The notes below the pieces were generated by a model. It did no database searches. It worked only from the letters and a program-made list of their open reading frames with translations, and was not told the DNA's origin. Positions 12,216 through 26,257 of a stretch of 64,000 nucleotides of DNA are shown here, one piece after another. The number at the start of each line of letters is the position of its first letter. The first letter of the stretch is position 1. The DNA comes from Trochalopteron elliotii (taxonomy: Eukaryota; Chordata; Aves; Passeriformes; Leiothrichidae). The position numbers and the translations under genes are program-made. The stretch lies in assembly GCA_024734555.1 (NCBI GenBank), contig JANPWX010000336.1:744001-808000 (forward strand), written 5' to 3'.

Positions 12216-15200
12216 TGGCTCTAGGGTCCATCAAGATACTCAGTGACAGCTTTGTGGTCCAAAATAATGCAGAACAACCTCATTTTTTTTTCCTTTCTAT
12301 TTTCAAATAGTTTAGTATTTAACAGCTTCAGAGCCACAGTAATTAAATTAAATGCTTATATGCAATTCAGTGACAGTCCTACCCAGGGTCACCACTGGGG
12401 TTTACACAAGGCGAGTTCAGCCTGCCCAAACAACTCATCCATTTCTTTCCCTTCTATCCACAGAAAACCAGAAAAAATAATCCTAGGTAAATACCATTTG
12501 GGTTAAATGAGGGAGCAAGATGTCTCAGCAAAGCTGCATGTGCCTCCCAGTGCAGCCTGGTGCAACACTGTCACAGGTAATACCCGAAAGTCATTCACAC
12601 TAGGCCAGGTCTTATTCCAGGCTGGAACCTTTTTGGGGTGTAAGAAGGGTGGGGAATCTCACTACTGACATTCACTGCTATTTACCCAAACCCTCTCTAT
12701 CCATCATTCACTGAAACAATGGAAAACCACTCAAATAACCTCTGCTTGAGATGGAAGAAGACAAAATGACAACAAAAGCGAGTGACAGGCCACATCTAAG
12801 CAAACAACTTGGAGGCAAAGGATGCTGGGGGAGCCTCTGGGAACTCCCTGGGGGATACCTGTGGTGCATCCCTAAATGCAGAGGATGGAGGCTGAGCTCT
12901 GCAGGACACAGGCAGGAGTAGCTGTGCCTTCCATGTGCACGGCAGCAGGCAGGCAGGGGGAGCAGCAGGGAGATGTCTGAAGCCTTTCCCAGATAGCCAG
13001 ACAGATAAAAGACGACAACCACAAAGCGTGCAGCCTGAACAGTGAAGGTTAAATATGGGCTCCCACTGCCATCATTTATCCCCTGGAACAGCTGGGAAAG
13101 TTCCAAAGCAGTTAATATATCACAGGAAGGGAGGAAGCAAGACTGACTGTATAAACACCCTTCGGGGCCTGCTACTGTTCCCATTCCTGCCTGTGGCCCA
13201 GGAGGGCTCTGCTGTTTGCCAGCCTCCTGTGCAGGGCTCAACACTGCAGGAAGGCAAGGATTGGAGTGAAACACATCCTAAAAATGTCTCTTTTCAGGGC
13301 TTTTTCAGGAAAGCCAAATTTATGTGTCGATTTTGGGAGGGGCTGTGGCCACTCACATGCTCGAGCCCCCGTTCTGTCCCCCTGCAAGCTGCCTCTGACA
13401 CAGCAGCTCCCACAGATGCAGAACAGGATGCAGTTGTGCTTTAAACACCATCCTACTCCAGTGAGGTTCAATCTGCAAAAGGCAACCTGGATAAAATGAA
13501 ATGGCAAGGAATACATTCGGTTTCACAGCAGACACAGGTGAAAAATTACCAAGAGCTGATCTCCTAGGGGCCAGAATATGGCACAGAGAAGTGTGCTGAG
13601 GCTAGAAATATATAACAAAAGTTTTATGGGCACGAATCTGAGACAGCTGAAATACCTTCTTTTTGGTGTTACCAACATAATGCCTACAATGAAAGGGGGG
13701 CAAAGCTTCAGAACAGCTCTCAGTTCAGCTTTGTTTTAGAGGAGAAATAACACTCCTGCACGCTGGAGCTGTGGACTCCAACACTGAAGTAAAGCAAGTT
13801 TTATGTCCTTTGGGAAGGAAGCCTGGTAAAATTATTGAAAACTATCTATTTTGTTTCACACCATAGTCCACAGGAGGTATACAGTATCAGCAAAAGTGCC
13901 CATCCCAATCTCACTTTTGTGGGGTTATTTTGTACCCCATAAACTTTCTGTTGAGTAGTTTGAGAACAAGTGAGCCCCCAGGTTCACTTGACCAAAGTGC
14001 TTTATAGAGACAGAATACATGGCAGTAATGTATTTAAGAGAAGCAAAAGCAAATCAAACAGTGTCTGGAGATGCCACAGCTCTCTGTCCATCCAGCCCCT
14101 TGCCCTGGGCAGCTCCCAAACAGCACAAACCACAGAGCCTTAAGCAAGCAGGTCTGTATCCATGCCAGCTCCCTTGAGGGCAAATTGGCAATTTGACTTG
14201 CCCAGAAGAAATGCCTGAAGCAATTCAAGCTGTAAAAAAACCCATGCTACAGCAAGGTTCAAAGTACTTGAAACGAGCAGAATCCTCCCTCCAACCTGAA
14301 CAAACCACTGTCACTGTTATCCTCAGGAATAAAATGTAATGCAAATGGCAACACAAGGCATCACGACGAGGGTGCGTCAGGCAGATGCCTTTGAAACGAA
14401 GAACTGGTGATAATTACAGTGCATAAGCAAAAAAATTGGTTTTACTGTTCAGAAATCTTCTTCCCTTTTATATGGGGGAATGTAGCATCTGCTCCTAATA
14501 TAATGCACCAATAATTGAAGCATATAGTGTATACTCACAGGAACCATAAGGCTGTTTTATTTATTCTTGGCCAACTGCGAGGATAAACAGATTTCACCAA
14601 AAGCAGTGCATATGGAATCCTCTCTTCATGGAGAGCCCATATATTTCTGCAGGGAGACTGAAATGCAAGAGAGTCTCAGTTGTGAATGCTAATGGAGCTA
14701 GCAGAAAATGAGGTAGGGCCATCAAGTTTGACCTTGAATCCTTCCCTCTGCCGAGGAGGGCCATCCAGGTTAGCCAAGTACCTCTGGAGGGAATGGCTTT
14801 TAGGGGGAGTTCAACCTCACTGAAATAAAAAATGAAGCTGCAAAGTCCAAAACTACCAGGGGCACTTGCTTGAAACCTAGATTAAAGGTAAACAAGCAAA
14901 GAGTGAATACGAATCCCATTCCCTGCCACACCACCTTCTGCACAAATAACATATCCACAGACTGCCTGACCCTAACTTCAGATGACCCAGGGAAAAAAAA
15001 AGAACTACAAACAAATCACAAATAGGTAATAAATATCCACACACACAAATAACTGCAAGTTCCTAAAGCCTGGCAGGTGGTCAGGACCACAGACGACCAG
15101 TTAGCACTCAGTCCTCATGAATTTATCTTGCACACAGGTGTTTCATTTTGGATTTGACAGGCAGCCAAAAGCAGACATATTTTGGGGGGTTCCCTCACAG

Positions 15201-18200
15201 TTGCTGTGTGGAGAGACTGGAAGGGAGAGCTCTCTGTGTCAACCTGCATTCATTACAATAATCCTCCTTCCTAATGGTTTTAGTGTTGCAGCCAGATAGC
15301 TCACTTTGCACTCTCGCAAGGTGATTATAAACAAATCAGCCTGCCAAGGTGCACAGATCTTTTCAAAAAGAACCCCAACAAAGTATTTGCTCCTTCTCCT
15401 CGCTCTGCTAAGTTAAATCCAGCTGCCTTCATCGTTTAGGGAGAGCTGAAGATGATGACAGGAACTCCATCAGGTTCAGCCATTTGATTAACTCCAGCAC
15501 GTAACATTTGGCTTTTGGTGCTGCTTGTAAGCAGAGAGGAAAATGACAACTTTGCCTAGGAAGATGCTAGATAAAAAAGCCCTAAGAAACAACATTTCCA
15601 TTGACTCCATAAAAGAGCTGTTTGGCTTTGCACAATCTTGAACTCCACTGAGTGCAGTGAACTGAAATCTGTGGTAGAAGCTTTCCAAGTACACACAGGA
15701 GAATATCCATTTCTCTGCCTGGGCTGTAAGCAAAAGATATATATCAGCTTGAAGAAGAAGAATCTGCATCTGTTTATGAATGTGAACAGATTACAAGCAA
15801 GGGTTTTTTAAAAAATCCTAACCTAGTAACTCAGCTTCTGTCACCAGCTAGCTGAAGGAGAAGTAAATCCTATCTCCTAAAAATATTCATTGGCTACATT
15901 AGAACAAGCTCAAAATTATTTTACTGACTTGTGGTGTCTCTTAAACAACTTTAAAATAGTTACTAAGGACTGTGCCTGAAGTCAGAAGCAGCCTTTTCTA
16001 ACTCACATGTTGCTCAGGCTGTGTATAGCCAGACCTAATACCCCTCTACCTCTACCAGTTTCTGACACAGATATGCTGCATCTTTGAGACAAACACACAG
16101 CCCTATGAAACCATTTCTGTTCCCATGACAAAGCACCCATGAGCTCTCCATTTTATTTATTGCAATGCTTTGTCATCCTCAGTGTTACAGAGATACCCCC
16201 CAATTCCTACCTTCTGTCCTTCCTGCATTTAAGACCATGACTCATTCAACGTCCTTCTCTTAGCACTTTTTATGCACAGACACCAGTGATCTTCTTCTGC
16301 CCCAGGTTTCTTCTACACCAGATTTTTCATCTTTCTTCTCTTTTTACATTCTGTCCAAAACTGGGGACAATGCCAAGGGGCAACTTCACATCCCCTCATG
16401 AAGACAGTAATTTTCTAACACCAAATATGATAACTACCCTCACAGGAACTCATGCCTGGCTTTTAACTTACAATCCTTATAATCCCCATATTAATGATGG
16501 TTGTTAAGAGAAATTCTTTGCTTCTGCACCCATTCCAACACAATGTGCTAAATGTTTTACAGCAAGGTCCTGCCACACACAGGATTAGACTCCACTTCTG
16601 AAATTTGCTCTGTGTAATAGTTTTTACCTCAGGTTACATTTGCAGCAGCAGTACCTGAATGAGCCACTCCCATTAATGCAGTAAAGAACAGGAGATAAAG
16701 AATTTAACATGTGAATCCCCCTGTGAGCACTCCAAAAACGAATTTGAGCTGCCTGATTTAGGCATAGTGCATTTACTTACTCCAGCCTCACTGGAAAGTC
16801 AACAAGTTCCCTGCTGCCCAGAGCTGGAGAGGGAAGAGAGGGCAGAGAGCAGCCACCAGCATGGCCTCTCCTCTGCACCAGCAGCTCTGCCTGATTTACT
16901 GATCTCTTACCAATTTATATCAGGAGCTTCTCCAGGACAAAATTGAAGCCTGCGTCTCCATGAAAGGCTATAAAGAAACCCACACACATTCAAAATCATT
17001 ATAGGGTGATATTTTACTCTGTTAGCCCATTAAACAACAGATGAAATATCCTGCTCCTGGAATCACAGCAGTGCTGTCATTTCTAAGACACAGCCCTTAG
17101 AAGGCCACATATCTTTTATTCTCAGGGTTCTCAGAAACTGTATTTTTTCTTATATTCCAGAAGCCATCATCTGCAGAAAAGATTTTATCTTATTGCTTGG
17201 CAATGGCAAATCTATTTTCAATAAAGAATGGGTGTTCAGAGGTTACTAGTATCACTCACTGCTGCTTGCAAATGTTGGCATTACAACTGTAATTTCTTCT
17301 GAGTGGAAGGATGAATTACATTTAGACTAATAACTGCTAGCCCAAAAAAACTTTGAAATGTATTTACCAGGCATTAGTTCCAAACTGGGTATGCAGCTTG
17401 GATGTTTTCTCCAGTCCCTGGAGTTGTCAAGGTCTGTCTATGCTGAGGAAGCGCTACACACTAAAGCAGAAATAATTTAATGCAGCCTAATTGTTTCATG
17501 AAAGCATCTTTAAAATGATGCATAGTTTGTTTCCCAGAAGTTCTGGGAAAATAGCTCAAGATAAATTGCAGTGCTGTTGTCAGCGCCGAGCAGGCAGGCG
17601 CTGTGCTCCGCGGTGCCAGTCTCCCTTCTGCCACAGCAGGGACAGCCCCTGAGCCCACAGGGCACTCCCTCCAACGTTCCCCTGGCACCCCTTGGCATGG
17701 GGGACATTTTGAGATACTCAGGGGGACCAACAAAATTTATGGAGCCTGTGAAAATCAAGAGCAATTTTGGCTGCAAGCAACCCCAGGCCTGCAAGAAGGC
17801 CTCAATCTCCCTCAGCACCCCACAGCATACACTGAGCCTCCAAGAAGCTGGATATCTCTGCCCTGCTTGGAAATTGGGAATATTTCCCACTGAGAGCAGG
17901 ACTGGTTATATCCAGGGTCAACCCAAACCATAAATGCATCACTTTGTTCACCAAATTCCTGCCAGAGGTCCTGAAGCTTCTAGGCTGCTGGTTTAGCACA
18001 CCAAACACAAGATCTCCAGGAATGCTTAAATACCTCTAGGAAGGATTTATTTCAGTAAGTTTTTGTGCAAGCAACCTTTCTGCATTTCTTATCTCCCTGC
18101 CTCCTGGAAACTTTTGTCTGCTTAGATATGTTGCAGCAGTTATGTTTCGTGACTGACAATTATCTCATAATGAAAAACAAGTCACAATTAATAAAGCTCA

Positions 18201-19641
18201 AAACTAATACCTGCTAAACTCATTTAATGATTTAATGAAGTAGGAGAGAGTCTTATGAAAAGATTTTAAAAGCAAGGGAGTCAATTTCCAATTAGAGCCC
18301 ACAATCATTTCAGAGCCTGCAGGCTCCCAAGGTAAGAGATGGGGAAGAAAGGAAAAGGGAAAAATCCAAACAGACATTTTCCTGGTGTTTTCCTCCTTTG
18401 TATCCTTCTGAAGAGAAGACTGTCCTCTGCTGTTCATGCTGAACCAGCCCCTTCAGGTGCAAAGACAACACAAGTTCAATTTACAGCCCTAAATTTGATT
18501 CTGGAATGATGACACACCTTTAAATATTTTTGCACTCGACCAGCTCTGCTAATAAGCCTTAAACTAATTTAATGTTGTGCTGTTCATTAATCACTATTAT
18601 GGAAGAAAAATGCTGAATGCAGGGGACACGCTACAGAGGAGTTTTCAGGGTGTCAGAGTTCTACCAAGTGTACACCACCCCAACAACAGCCTAAATCAAA
18701 AGAAAATCCATAATAATTTCTAAAACAAAGGACTGGAGGAAAACACGACCATCAGGCTTTCAAACAACAGACAAAACAAACAACAGGTGTTTGGGGAGGA
18801 TGTTTACTCCATCCAGTTTTCACACAAATTACATCAGACCCCAGTTTAGTTTATAAGGCACTTAAAATTTTTTTGGGGGGGAGAGAAGGAAAATTCACAG
18901 CAGCTTCAACAGGCTTTGCCAGAGGCTGACAACTGCAGGCAATGAAGAGAAGGGCAGACAGGCAGCTTGAAGTCAGTGGATGTGGAGAAGTCAGATCCAG
19001 CTTAGCACCCATATTTAATGCAGAATGGGATCACTTCCCTTTTTCAACCCATTATACCTGCAAGCACACTTGCTCTGGGATACCCCTTTTGCTATCTGCA
19101 GTAATAACCCTGGCATTTATCTACTTATTTCCCCCCCAAACCTGGTCACTAAGTAGTTCTGCAAATTAGATTGTAGCATCTCATTTCTGGACCTGTCAGG
19201 TGGCACCTCTCTGACAGCTCCAGGGAGAGTGACAGTTCCCAGTCAGGCTCCAGAAAGCTCACCTAAGGCTCTACACCCACGGGACTCCCCTGGGATTTCA
19301 GAGCAGCTAAACAGCTGAATCCCTCTCAGTAACCCATGAAACTCTCTCCTGCTGGGAATTTTTTTTAGGTGAAAAATCCTCCAGTTTATGCCCAGGTAAC
19401 ATAAATTTAAGTCCAAGAGGATCTACAGAGGAACTGTGGGATTTCACAACGGCTGAAATAATGAATACACAAATCTGCAGAGAGTTGGATCAAATCTTAC
19501 CTTTCATTCTGAATACACTCACAAATATCACTCTGTTTGCAGTTTACTAGCGAGCTTATGCTGCTGTTATCCCTGATTGTCACAGCTTCTCCTGCTGTCA
19601 CTCTGACTGTAGCACCTGGACCAGGAGGGCAGGGACAGGTA
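12216..19641. other. Long stretch without a gene
   Basis: No gene or clear mobile element is visible. Segments such as 14330-14600, which mixes CpG with AT-rich blocks, might be conserved non-coding DNA. A GC- and CpG-richer patch lies at about 17575-17720. Its open frames on both strands (120 codons plus, 126 codons minus) look like shadows of base composition. Open frames at 12708-13274 (minus) and 13055-13444 (plus) overlap one another and are unrecognisable. Confidence 0.55.
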
Positions 19642-20174
19642 ATGTTGCAGCAGCCCTCTTGTTAGAGGGTAGAAATGAGCCCAGACACAGACTCCTTGTC
19701 TATCACAGCATGAAAAGGGCCCTGGTTTGTTCCTCTTTACACCTCAGCCATCCTGACCCCAACCATTCCCTGACTCTGTCTGCACCAAGCTCCTGCTGGA
19801 GGTTTCCCTTGCAGCCTCTGACTGCTGCTGATTTCCTGCTCACCTCTGACTGCAGGGATCAGTTTGCAGACTGTGACTGCAGCTTTTACCCAGCCAGACT
19901 GTGACTGCAGGTTCCAACAACAGGCTCTGACTGCACACCCAGACTGACCTCACTGCAGGGATTCTCTCTGCCCAGGATCCTGCTTCTACATGGTTCCCTC
20001 TTCCTCAAGGTTCCTCCTCTCCTTCATGATTCTCCCTCACCAGCTCACCCACTCCCTTTTATCACATTTATCTTTATTGGATACAGCTGTGACTCATCAG
20101 GGGTGAGGCTGTATTGGTAATTAACACACTGTTACTTATTGGGGGCCAGCTCACCTGTATTCCCTTCTCCTACA
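19642..20174. mobile_element. Solo LTR-like element, family A copy 1
   Basis: About 533 bases that recur at 43248-43741 with only about seven substitutions over the first 340 or so bases, plus one indel of roughly 35 bases near 20000. The ends are TGTTGCAGCAG… and …CTCCTACA, the TG…CA pattern of LTRs. The candidate target duplication is AGGTA at 19637-19641 and 20175-20179. It contains about five spaced copies of a TGACTGCAG-like motif (19805-19945), a perfect AP-1 site TGACTCA at 20090-20096, and AATAAA on the minus strand at 20073-20078. No internal retroviral genes are present, so it is read as a solo LTR. Polarity is uncertain. A non-autonomous DNA element with short inverted ends is less likely. 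Confidence 0.7.
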
Positions 20175-20182
20175 AGGTAGGA

Positions 20183-20195
20183 CCACAAGGTGGCA
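20183..20195 (+). promoter_or_regulatory. CTCF-like core motif
   Basis: CCACAAGGTGGCA matches the core of the vertebrate CTCF consensus (CCAC-N-AGGTGGCA). It lies four bases beyond the duplicated AGGTA at the right end of LTR-A copy 1, so it belongs to the host flank and not to the element. A motif match alone does not show occupancy. Confidence 0.35.
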
Positions 20196-22870
20196 CAGAC
20201 AGGAACAACCTGCAGGTTTGTTTACACTTGATTTCTCTTCTCCTTATGATTTTCAGCAGTGAAACTATTTTTTTCTCCCTCAGCCAGTGACTCCCCTGCA
20301 GTACATGGACACACACTGACACAAGGAGCAGCAGACAACCAGGGCAAACTCCACAGAGCAGTTCCCAACTGGCAACATGCTCTTCACTTGCCTTATGTCT
20401 GGGAGAGCTCTCTACCCAACAGAATATTATATTTATGAGCCAACCTGTATTATATATTAAATTAAAAAATCAAAAAATGAAAACATCATTCAACACTCCT
20501 TCATTTTGAGACTGCTAAAGGTCACCCTGCCCTGAGAAAATTCTGGGTAGTGAAACAGAAATGGCAAGTACAGCACAAGGTCCTCCCCTCCTGCTCACCC
20601 ACATACACCTTTTCTCATTTAAAAAAATTAATTCTAAGACACCAAGACCATACAAAGAGTAGCTGAGTCACCTGCACTGCTGTAGCAATCACCAAACCAA
20701 GAATGACAGAGCTTCTTGCAGACCTGAGGGTGACCCAACTGGTGGCTGAACGGAGCTGTAAATTGCTGAAGCTGCATCTTCTTCCATTGCTGACATCTGG
20801 TTCATCCATGGCTTACACCAGCTCCCATCTTGTCAAGCCAAACAAGATTTTTATTTTATTTTTACTGGACCTACAGAAACATCACATACCTAAAAATAAA
20901 AATCCTCCCATAATTTTGGCTGGTGCCAACATATGTTCAACTCCTGAAAATGTGTATTTCCAAGGCAGGCAGTCTGTTTCCAAATGTACACAAACCAAAT
21001 GTGAAGTTGGTATCACTTTGCCCATTATTCCCTTTTATTTTATTTTTTTTTCCTCCATGCCCAGGGCTGTCACAAGGGTTTGCAATATAAGACAGAGCTG
21101 CCAAAAGAGCAGATTTAATCTTTTTCAGTTTCTGGGCTTCAAAAATCTCACAGTGAAAGCTTGTAACTGCGTACAGAAAATGAATGTCTGTTAACAGCAA
21201 ACCTCTTCTTTTCCTTGTGTTTTATGGACCTCCTCACAAAATGCACATAGGAGCCTAAGATGACAGATCACAATTTAAAAATCCAGTGCTAGAGGGATCC
21301 TGAGCTGTTTACTAGTCCCTGATATACAGACTGCACATCTTACATATGTAACTTTGATGCAAAGGGTTTATTTGTGTGTAAGGCTCCAAACCCCACTGTC
21401 TCTCCAAAGCCAAATGTTCTCCAGAAGAAAGGAACTATAAGCAAACTCAAAAGCTATTCTGCAAAATTCCCATGCATTTCCCCAGCTCATTCAGCAGCTT
21501 GGCTTTGGGCACAACTACACTGGTGGTGACAACACCAGATATCTTGGACCTCTGAGGCTCCCTGGGGGAAATAACCTTCCCCTGCTCAGTCTGTGAAAAA
21601 TAAGACTCATCTAAGACCTTATATGGGTAGATCACATCCTTATTCTGCACATAGCAGAACAGAGCCACAAAACTGTTCCATGACAAGGGCCAGGCAGAGT
21701 GAGGAGGGACATGTGCCACACTCCCTGCTGCACCCACGAGCATCTCAGGCTCCCTTTGCCCGTCCAGGAGGGGCAGGTGTGTTCAGAAATTAGGAGCTCA
21801 AAGGGTTTTTCTCTACAGCTGTCACTGAACACAACAAATCAGTGCCACAAACCTCATGAGCAAGAGATTAGCATCACCACACCCTTTCATCTGATCCAAG
21901 CCGCTGGGATGGGAGAACACCATGATTTTAAACTACAAAATTCAGGTGTAACTTAGCCAGTGCTTACTTACAGCTTCATTGAATTGCTGAACCAGAATTG
22001 ATTTAAGCCCTTACTTACATTGCCTTGTTTAATCTATGTCTATACTGGGTTGGAATTATTACAGAAGCACTTCGGTGGCATCCAAACCCACTGAAAAAGA
22101 AAAGCACTGCCTTGATCTCCCTGTCTTCTCTTCCACAACCTGCCTGAGGAGCAACAGGAAATATTTAAAGAAGCTATTCTCCTTCTCTTTTTAATAAAAC
22201 ATTCTCTCCCTCTACCCCCAAATCAAATTTAAATACACAACAATAAAACATGCATTAGTCTTCCTGTCAAAAATTGCAATCACATCTCAGGTAGAGCACA
22301 GCGACTCAGCCCCAAGGCTGTAGTTAGCCAGGTTTCATTTGACTATTATGTTCTCCAGGAAAAACAGAAAGAAATCTATCTATGCTGACACAATCAAGAT
22401 TGCAACAGCCAAAAACACCACAGCTGTTCTTTGAATATTTCAGATGATGCTCTGCCATCACTGACAATACCAGGACCGCCTGTCTCTTCCAGTGCTCTGC
22501 TACAATAATCAGCCTGCCAACAGGAATATCTGCCACCCTCCCAGCTGCACAGGATCCTCTAAACATTTAATCTTGGCTATTATTTCCTCCCTGCAAGGCT
22601 GTAGTTTTGTATCACAGGCACTAGGAACAGAGACTGGTCAAGAGAAATAAGGAATTTAGCTGCCCCAACGTAACTCAGACTCAGGTGTTGACCCCTTCAG
22701 GACAGCAAGGTGTTCAACCACGTGCTTGCACTAAAGCAATGTTTTTGTAGTTTCCTCTGCAAAACCCTGGTGAAACTGAGAAAATGCAAATTTTAGGAAA
22801 AAAAAAAAGAAATTGTTTATTAGGCTGCCTTTAAGTAACAGAGGAAAAGTCAGGAAAAAGTAAGCATTTC

Positions 22871-22941
22871 ATATTTTATGAAATATAAATATATGTATAA
22901 ATATAAATAAACATATAATATATATCTATAAACATATATTT
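22871..22941. repeat. AT-rich low-complexity tract
   Basis: About 70 bases composed almost wholly of ATAAATATA-type words. It is a degenerate simple repeat with no unit conserved enough to call a microsatellite array. Confidence 0.7.
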
Positions 22942-23399
22942 TAACACAACTCTATGAAAACCGAGTCTTTAAGATGAGGTGTCTTTACATCAGGCATTTT
23001 GAAAAGCCCAGATCTTTGGGACATCACTGGTATTTAGAGAAGTCCTGCCTCACATGCAGTATTTCCCTGAATGGCATGCAAAACGTAACTGTGGAGCTTT
23101 CTGAGGCGTAGGAGAGTCTGACTTTTTGTCTTGAAATACCATGCTGTAGTATTCAAAAACATGCTGACAGCATGGACAAAGCACACATGACAAAAAAAAA
23201 AATAAATAAATACATATATTTAAAGAAACAGTTGTGTAAGATGTCTTTTTCAGATGCAAACCCTGGCAGCTCCAGTAAATTATTCCAAACTGACAGAAGA
23301 CCATTTCCCTCACCTATTCTCTATTGCACAAATGCCAATGAGCTCTCTGAACTAAGAGCAGGAGAATCTGATATTTAAGCATGGCTTAAGAAACCACAG

Positions 23400-23960
23400 A
23401 AACCCTCTAATATGTTATTATAATCTATAAAGGTTCATTAAAGGGGTTGATTAGGGATTAAGCAGTCATGCTTACTTGTTTATCTTTAGCCTAGTTATTC
23501 TTAAAATGCAGTAATATAGGGAGAGCTTAAAACCAGGAGGAGTGGGATTCCTCCTATGAATTTTTAGCCATCCAAACATGCAACACAACTTGCCACCAGT
23601 CAGTGTTGTCAGCAGTCTGGGACAGAGCCTGCTGCTAAAAGGGGGCAGTCCTGCTGCAAATGACTGCTCCTGTTGGGATTAAATCACACTTAGAGGCATC
23701 CATTTATTATAAGAGGAATCCTGGCATGCTATCTTAGTACTCTAGCAAAATTATATTTCAGCGTCTTTTAAACCTAATTGAAGTCAACCTCTCCAGGTTT
23801 TGTATACAGGCTTACTTAGATTTCAGTTCTTTTGCTTCAAGGAGCTTATCAGAGTTTTTCAGCAATTTGTAATTGATTTCACCCTCACTGAAAACCATTA
23901 ATTAGCATCCTGCAAACATGGTTTTCCAAGTTGGACTCGCAGCAAACAAGGATATTTTCC
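23400..23960. promoter_or_regulatory. Candidate conserved non-coding segment
   Basis: Clustered homeodomain-like words are visible: TAATTGATT near 23870 and CATTAATTAGCAT at 23897-23909, together with TTATCTTTA-like words near 23480. The sequence lacks simple repeats and open frames. Enhancer function is inference; conservation could not be tested here. Confidence 0.15.
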
Positions 23961-26257
23961 CCAGAAGCTGATTTAACGCCCTGGTTTGACATTCATTGCC
24001 AGACTGGGAGGAATCCTGTGTTCAGAGGACTGGCCAGCAACTGCTTCAGTAAATAAACTCTCTCAGACATGTGCTCAGCCCATAGAAATTTACTTTTTTA
24101 GTCCTGGGATGCCACAGTTTCTTTCTTGGTCAAGACAAAGATGGCTTTCATCACCCTGATGTTTTAATTTGGGATTCTACTGGCAAGCTAAAATACCAGT
24201 TAAACTAAGTAGCAGATCCAGTACTGGCAAGCTGAGATAGAAATAGAACAAGCCAAACACTCAAAAATTCCTCCTTGCCTGGAAGTAACATGACACACAG
24301 GAAAGAAACTTCAGTTCTGGTGGGTTACAGTCAAGAAAAGACAAGAGCCCAGTACGCTCCAGGTAATTCAAATTTCTTTAGACACCTACAGCTGCCCACA
24401 TTCATTCCCAGGAGTGAAATTCATGCAGAAAAAATCAGTGCTGCTGCTGCCCTACCCTGCCTGCATTTTCCCTGAAAACTAACCCTGTGGGCTGGGAAGG
24501 AACGTAACACGATCTGGAGTTTAATGGTGGAGGACTAAGCCTTGCCTTCATAAATCATTCATTAATAAATACCAGAAAGCAAGGCTACAGACCTTAATCC
24601 CCAAAAAGCCTGGCGAGTGCTGTGGCTGTGATCTTGGGAGGGCTCTCACCACACCGTGCAGAAAGAGTGCACAAAACAAGTGTTAACAGCCCTGAGCACA
24701 GCTGGGTATCAGCACAGGGCAGCTCCTGGGGTTCCTGGGCTGCTCTGCCACAGATGAATGGTCACACCCCCAAAACAGCCCCAAATTTCTAAACCCCTCC
24801 TCATAGCAAAGCAGGGAGGGTGTGCTGGCTGAGGCAGTGATGCCTGCAGTCATTTTGGAGGTGAAGTTTGCAAGGAGAGGAGGGGAAATGTCTTTCCTAG
24901 AAGGATGTAAAAAGTTTAACCTTGACGAGTAAATAAGAAATGAAACTGCCAATGATTATTTCAGAAACCTCAAAGTAAATTATCTGAGAAATGTTTTACT
25001 GAGTCCCATACAACTACTCCACGTATTTTAAACAGTCAAAGGGTCACTGTCCTTTTCTTTTTCCTGGTGTTTTTCCTGACCTGGGGCTAAGGCTACTGGT
25101 GTTATTCCAGCTGGGGTTTCTCTCTTTTCATGACTTGTCCCGTGCCCATTGGTGGATCTCTTGAAACCAGCTTGTGACTTTCCTGAGAAACTCTTCTGAT
25201 CTGAGAGAGGGAAGAGAGCTGAAAAGAGGCCATTAATGGAAGGAGAACCACAAGGCAGTGCTTGGGAGAGGCATCCTGTGGCTGGCATTACCTCCCTCCC
25301 CACTCCTCCTTCCAAAGCCAGTGACTGTCTCACTTACAGCTGATCCCAGGAGGGCCAGACCCGACGCAGGCAGGGCTTGCAGAGAGGCTCCATTTATATT
25401 CCCAGCTGGTTCACCTGTTTTCTGCAAATTTTGCAGTTACTCTGCAGACAGATCAATGCTGTGATTTGCTTCCAGCAGGGTGGTGGGAACCCCCTCTGGC
25501 ACTTCCTATTTTTAAACAGCTGAAGTTGTTTTGTATTTCCTAAACCATATTGATCCATGAGGCTAATGATAGTTTTTCTCAAAGCTCTATTTTGTTCACT
25601 CTGTCACAGAGGGAGCCCTAGAAATTACAATTAGTGATACAGGAAACGATTGAAATCTGTTTTACTGCACGAGTCTGCTCCTGCTATGTGCAGAGCAGAA
25701 CAGTAACCACAAATTCAGTTGCTCCCACATGGAATCATGGATGGGTGACTAAACAAGCAATGAAGAGGGCTCATATGGGGTGCAATAGCCACCATATATC
25801 TTTAATTTATACCATATTGTCCATTATATGAATGAAAAATAAAAATAACATGGGCATAACACTACAGTTTGAATAGGCTGAAATATATGCATGGCTCCTC
25901 CCCCAAAGTAATTTAATTTTCAGTGTGCCAGCGGAATGAGGAAATTAGTTTTGTTTTTAAAGTAATTCCCTATCCTTAGTGGGGAAAAGTCACAGTCAGT
26001 CAAAGTCTCTTGTTAACATAATAGGCATTTATCAAAATAAACATATCAGAAAGGGTCCTTGTCTCTGACAGACAGACCTACAAAATAAATAAAAAAAGAA
26101 AATCCCACCCAACCTCTGGAAGTGACAGAGTCTGACAGAAAGCAGAAGGACTGAGCAAGTTTGGGTCACCAAGAGGCTTTTTGTCATTCCCTCCCAGTGC
26201 ACACACAGTGCTCGTGCCTGCCCAGGGCTCGGTCACGGCTCCCTGCTGGAGAGGATG

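Noticed and set aside
19659..19904. 81-codon frame conserved with 43265-43510
   Set aside because: It lies inside two very similar LTR copies; preservation follows from low divergence, not proven coding.
23630..23660. CTCF-like AAAAGGGGGCAG
   Set aside because: At least two mismatches to the core consensus; weaker than the match at 20183.
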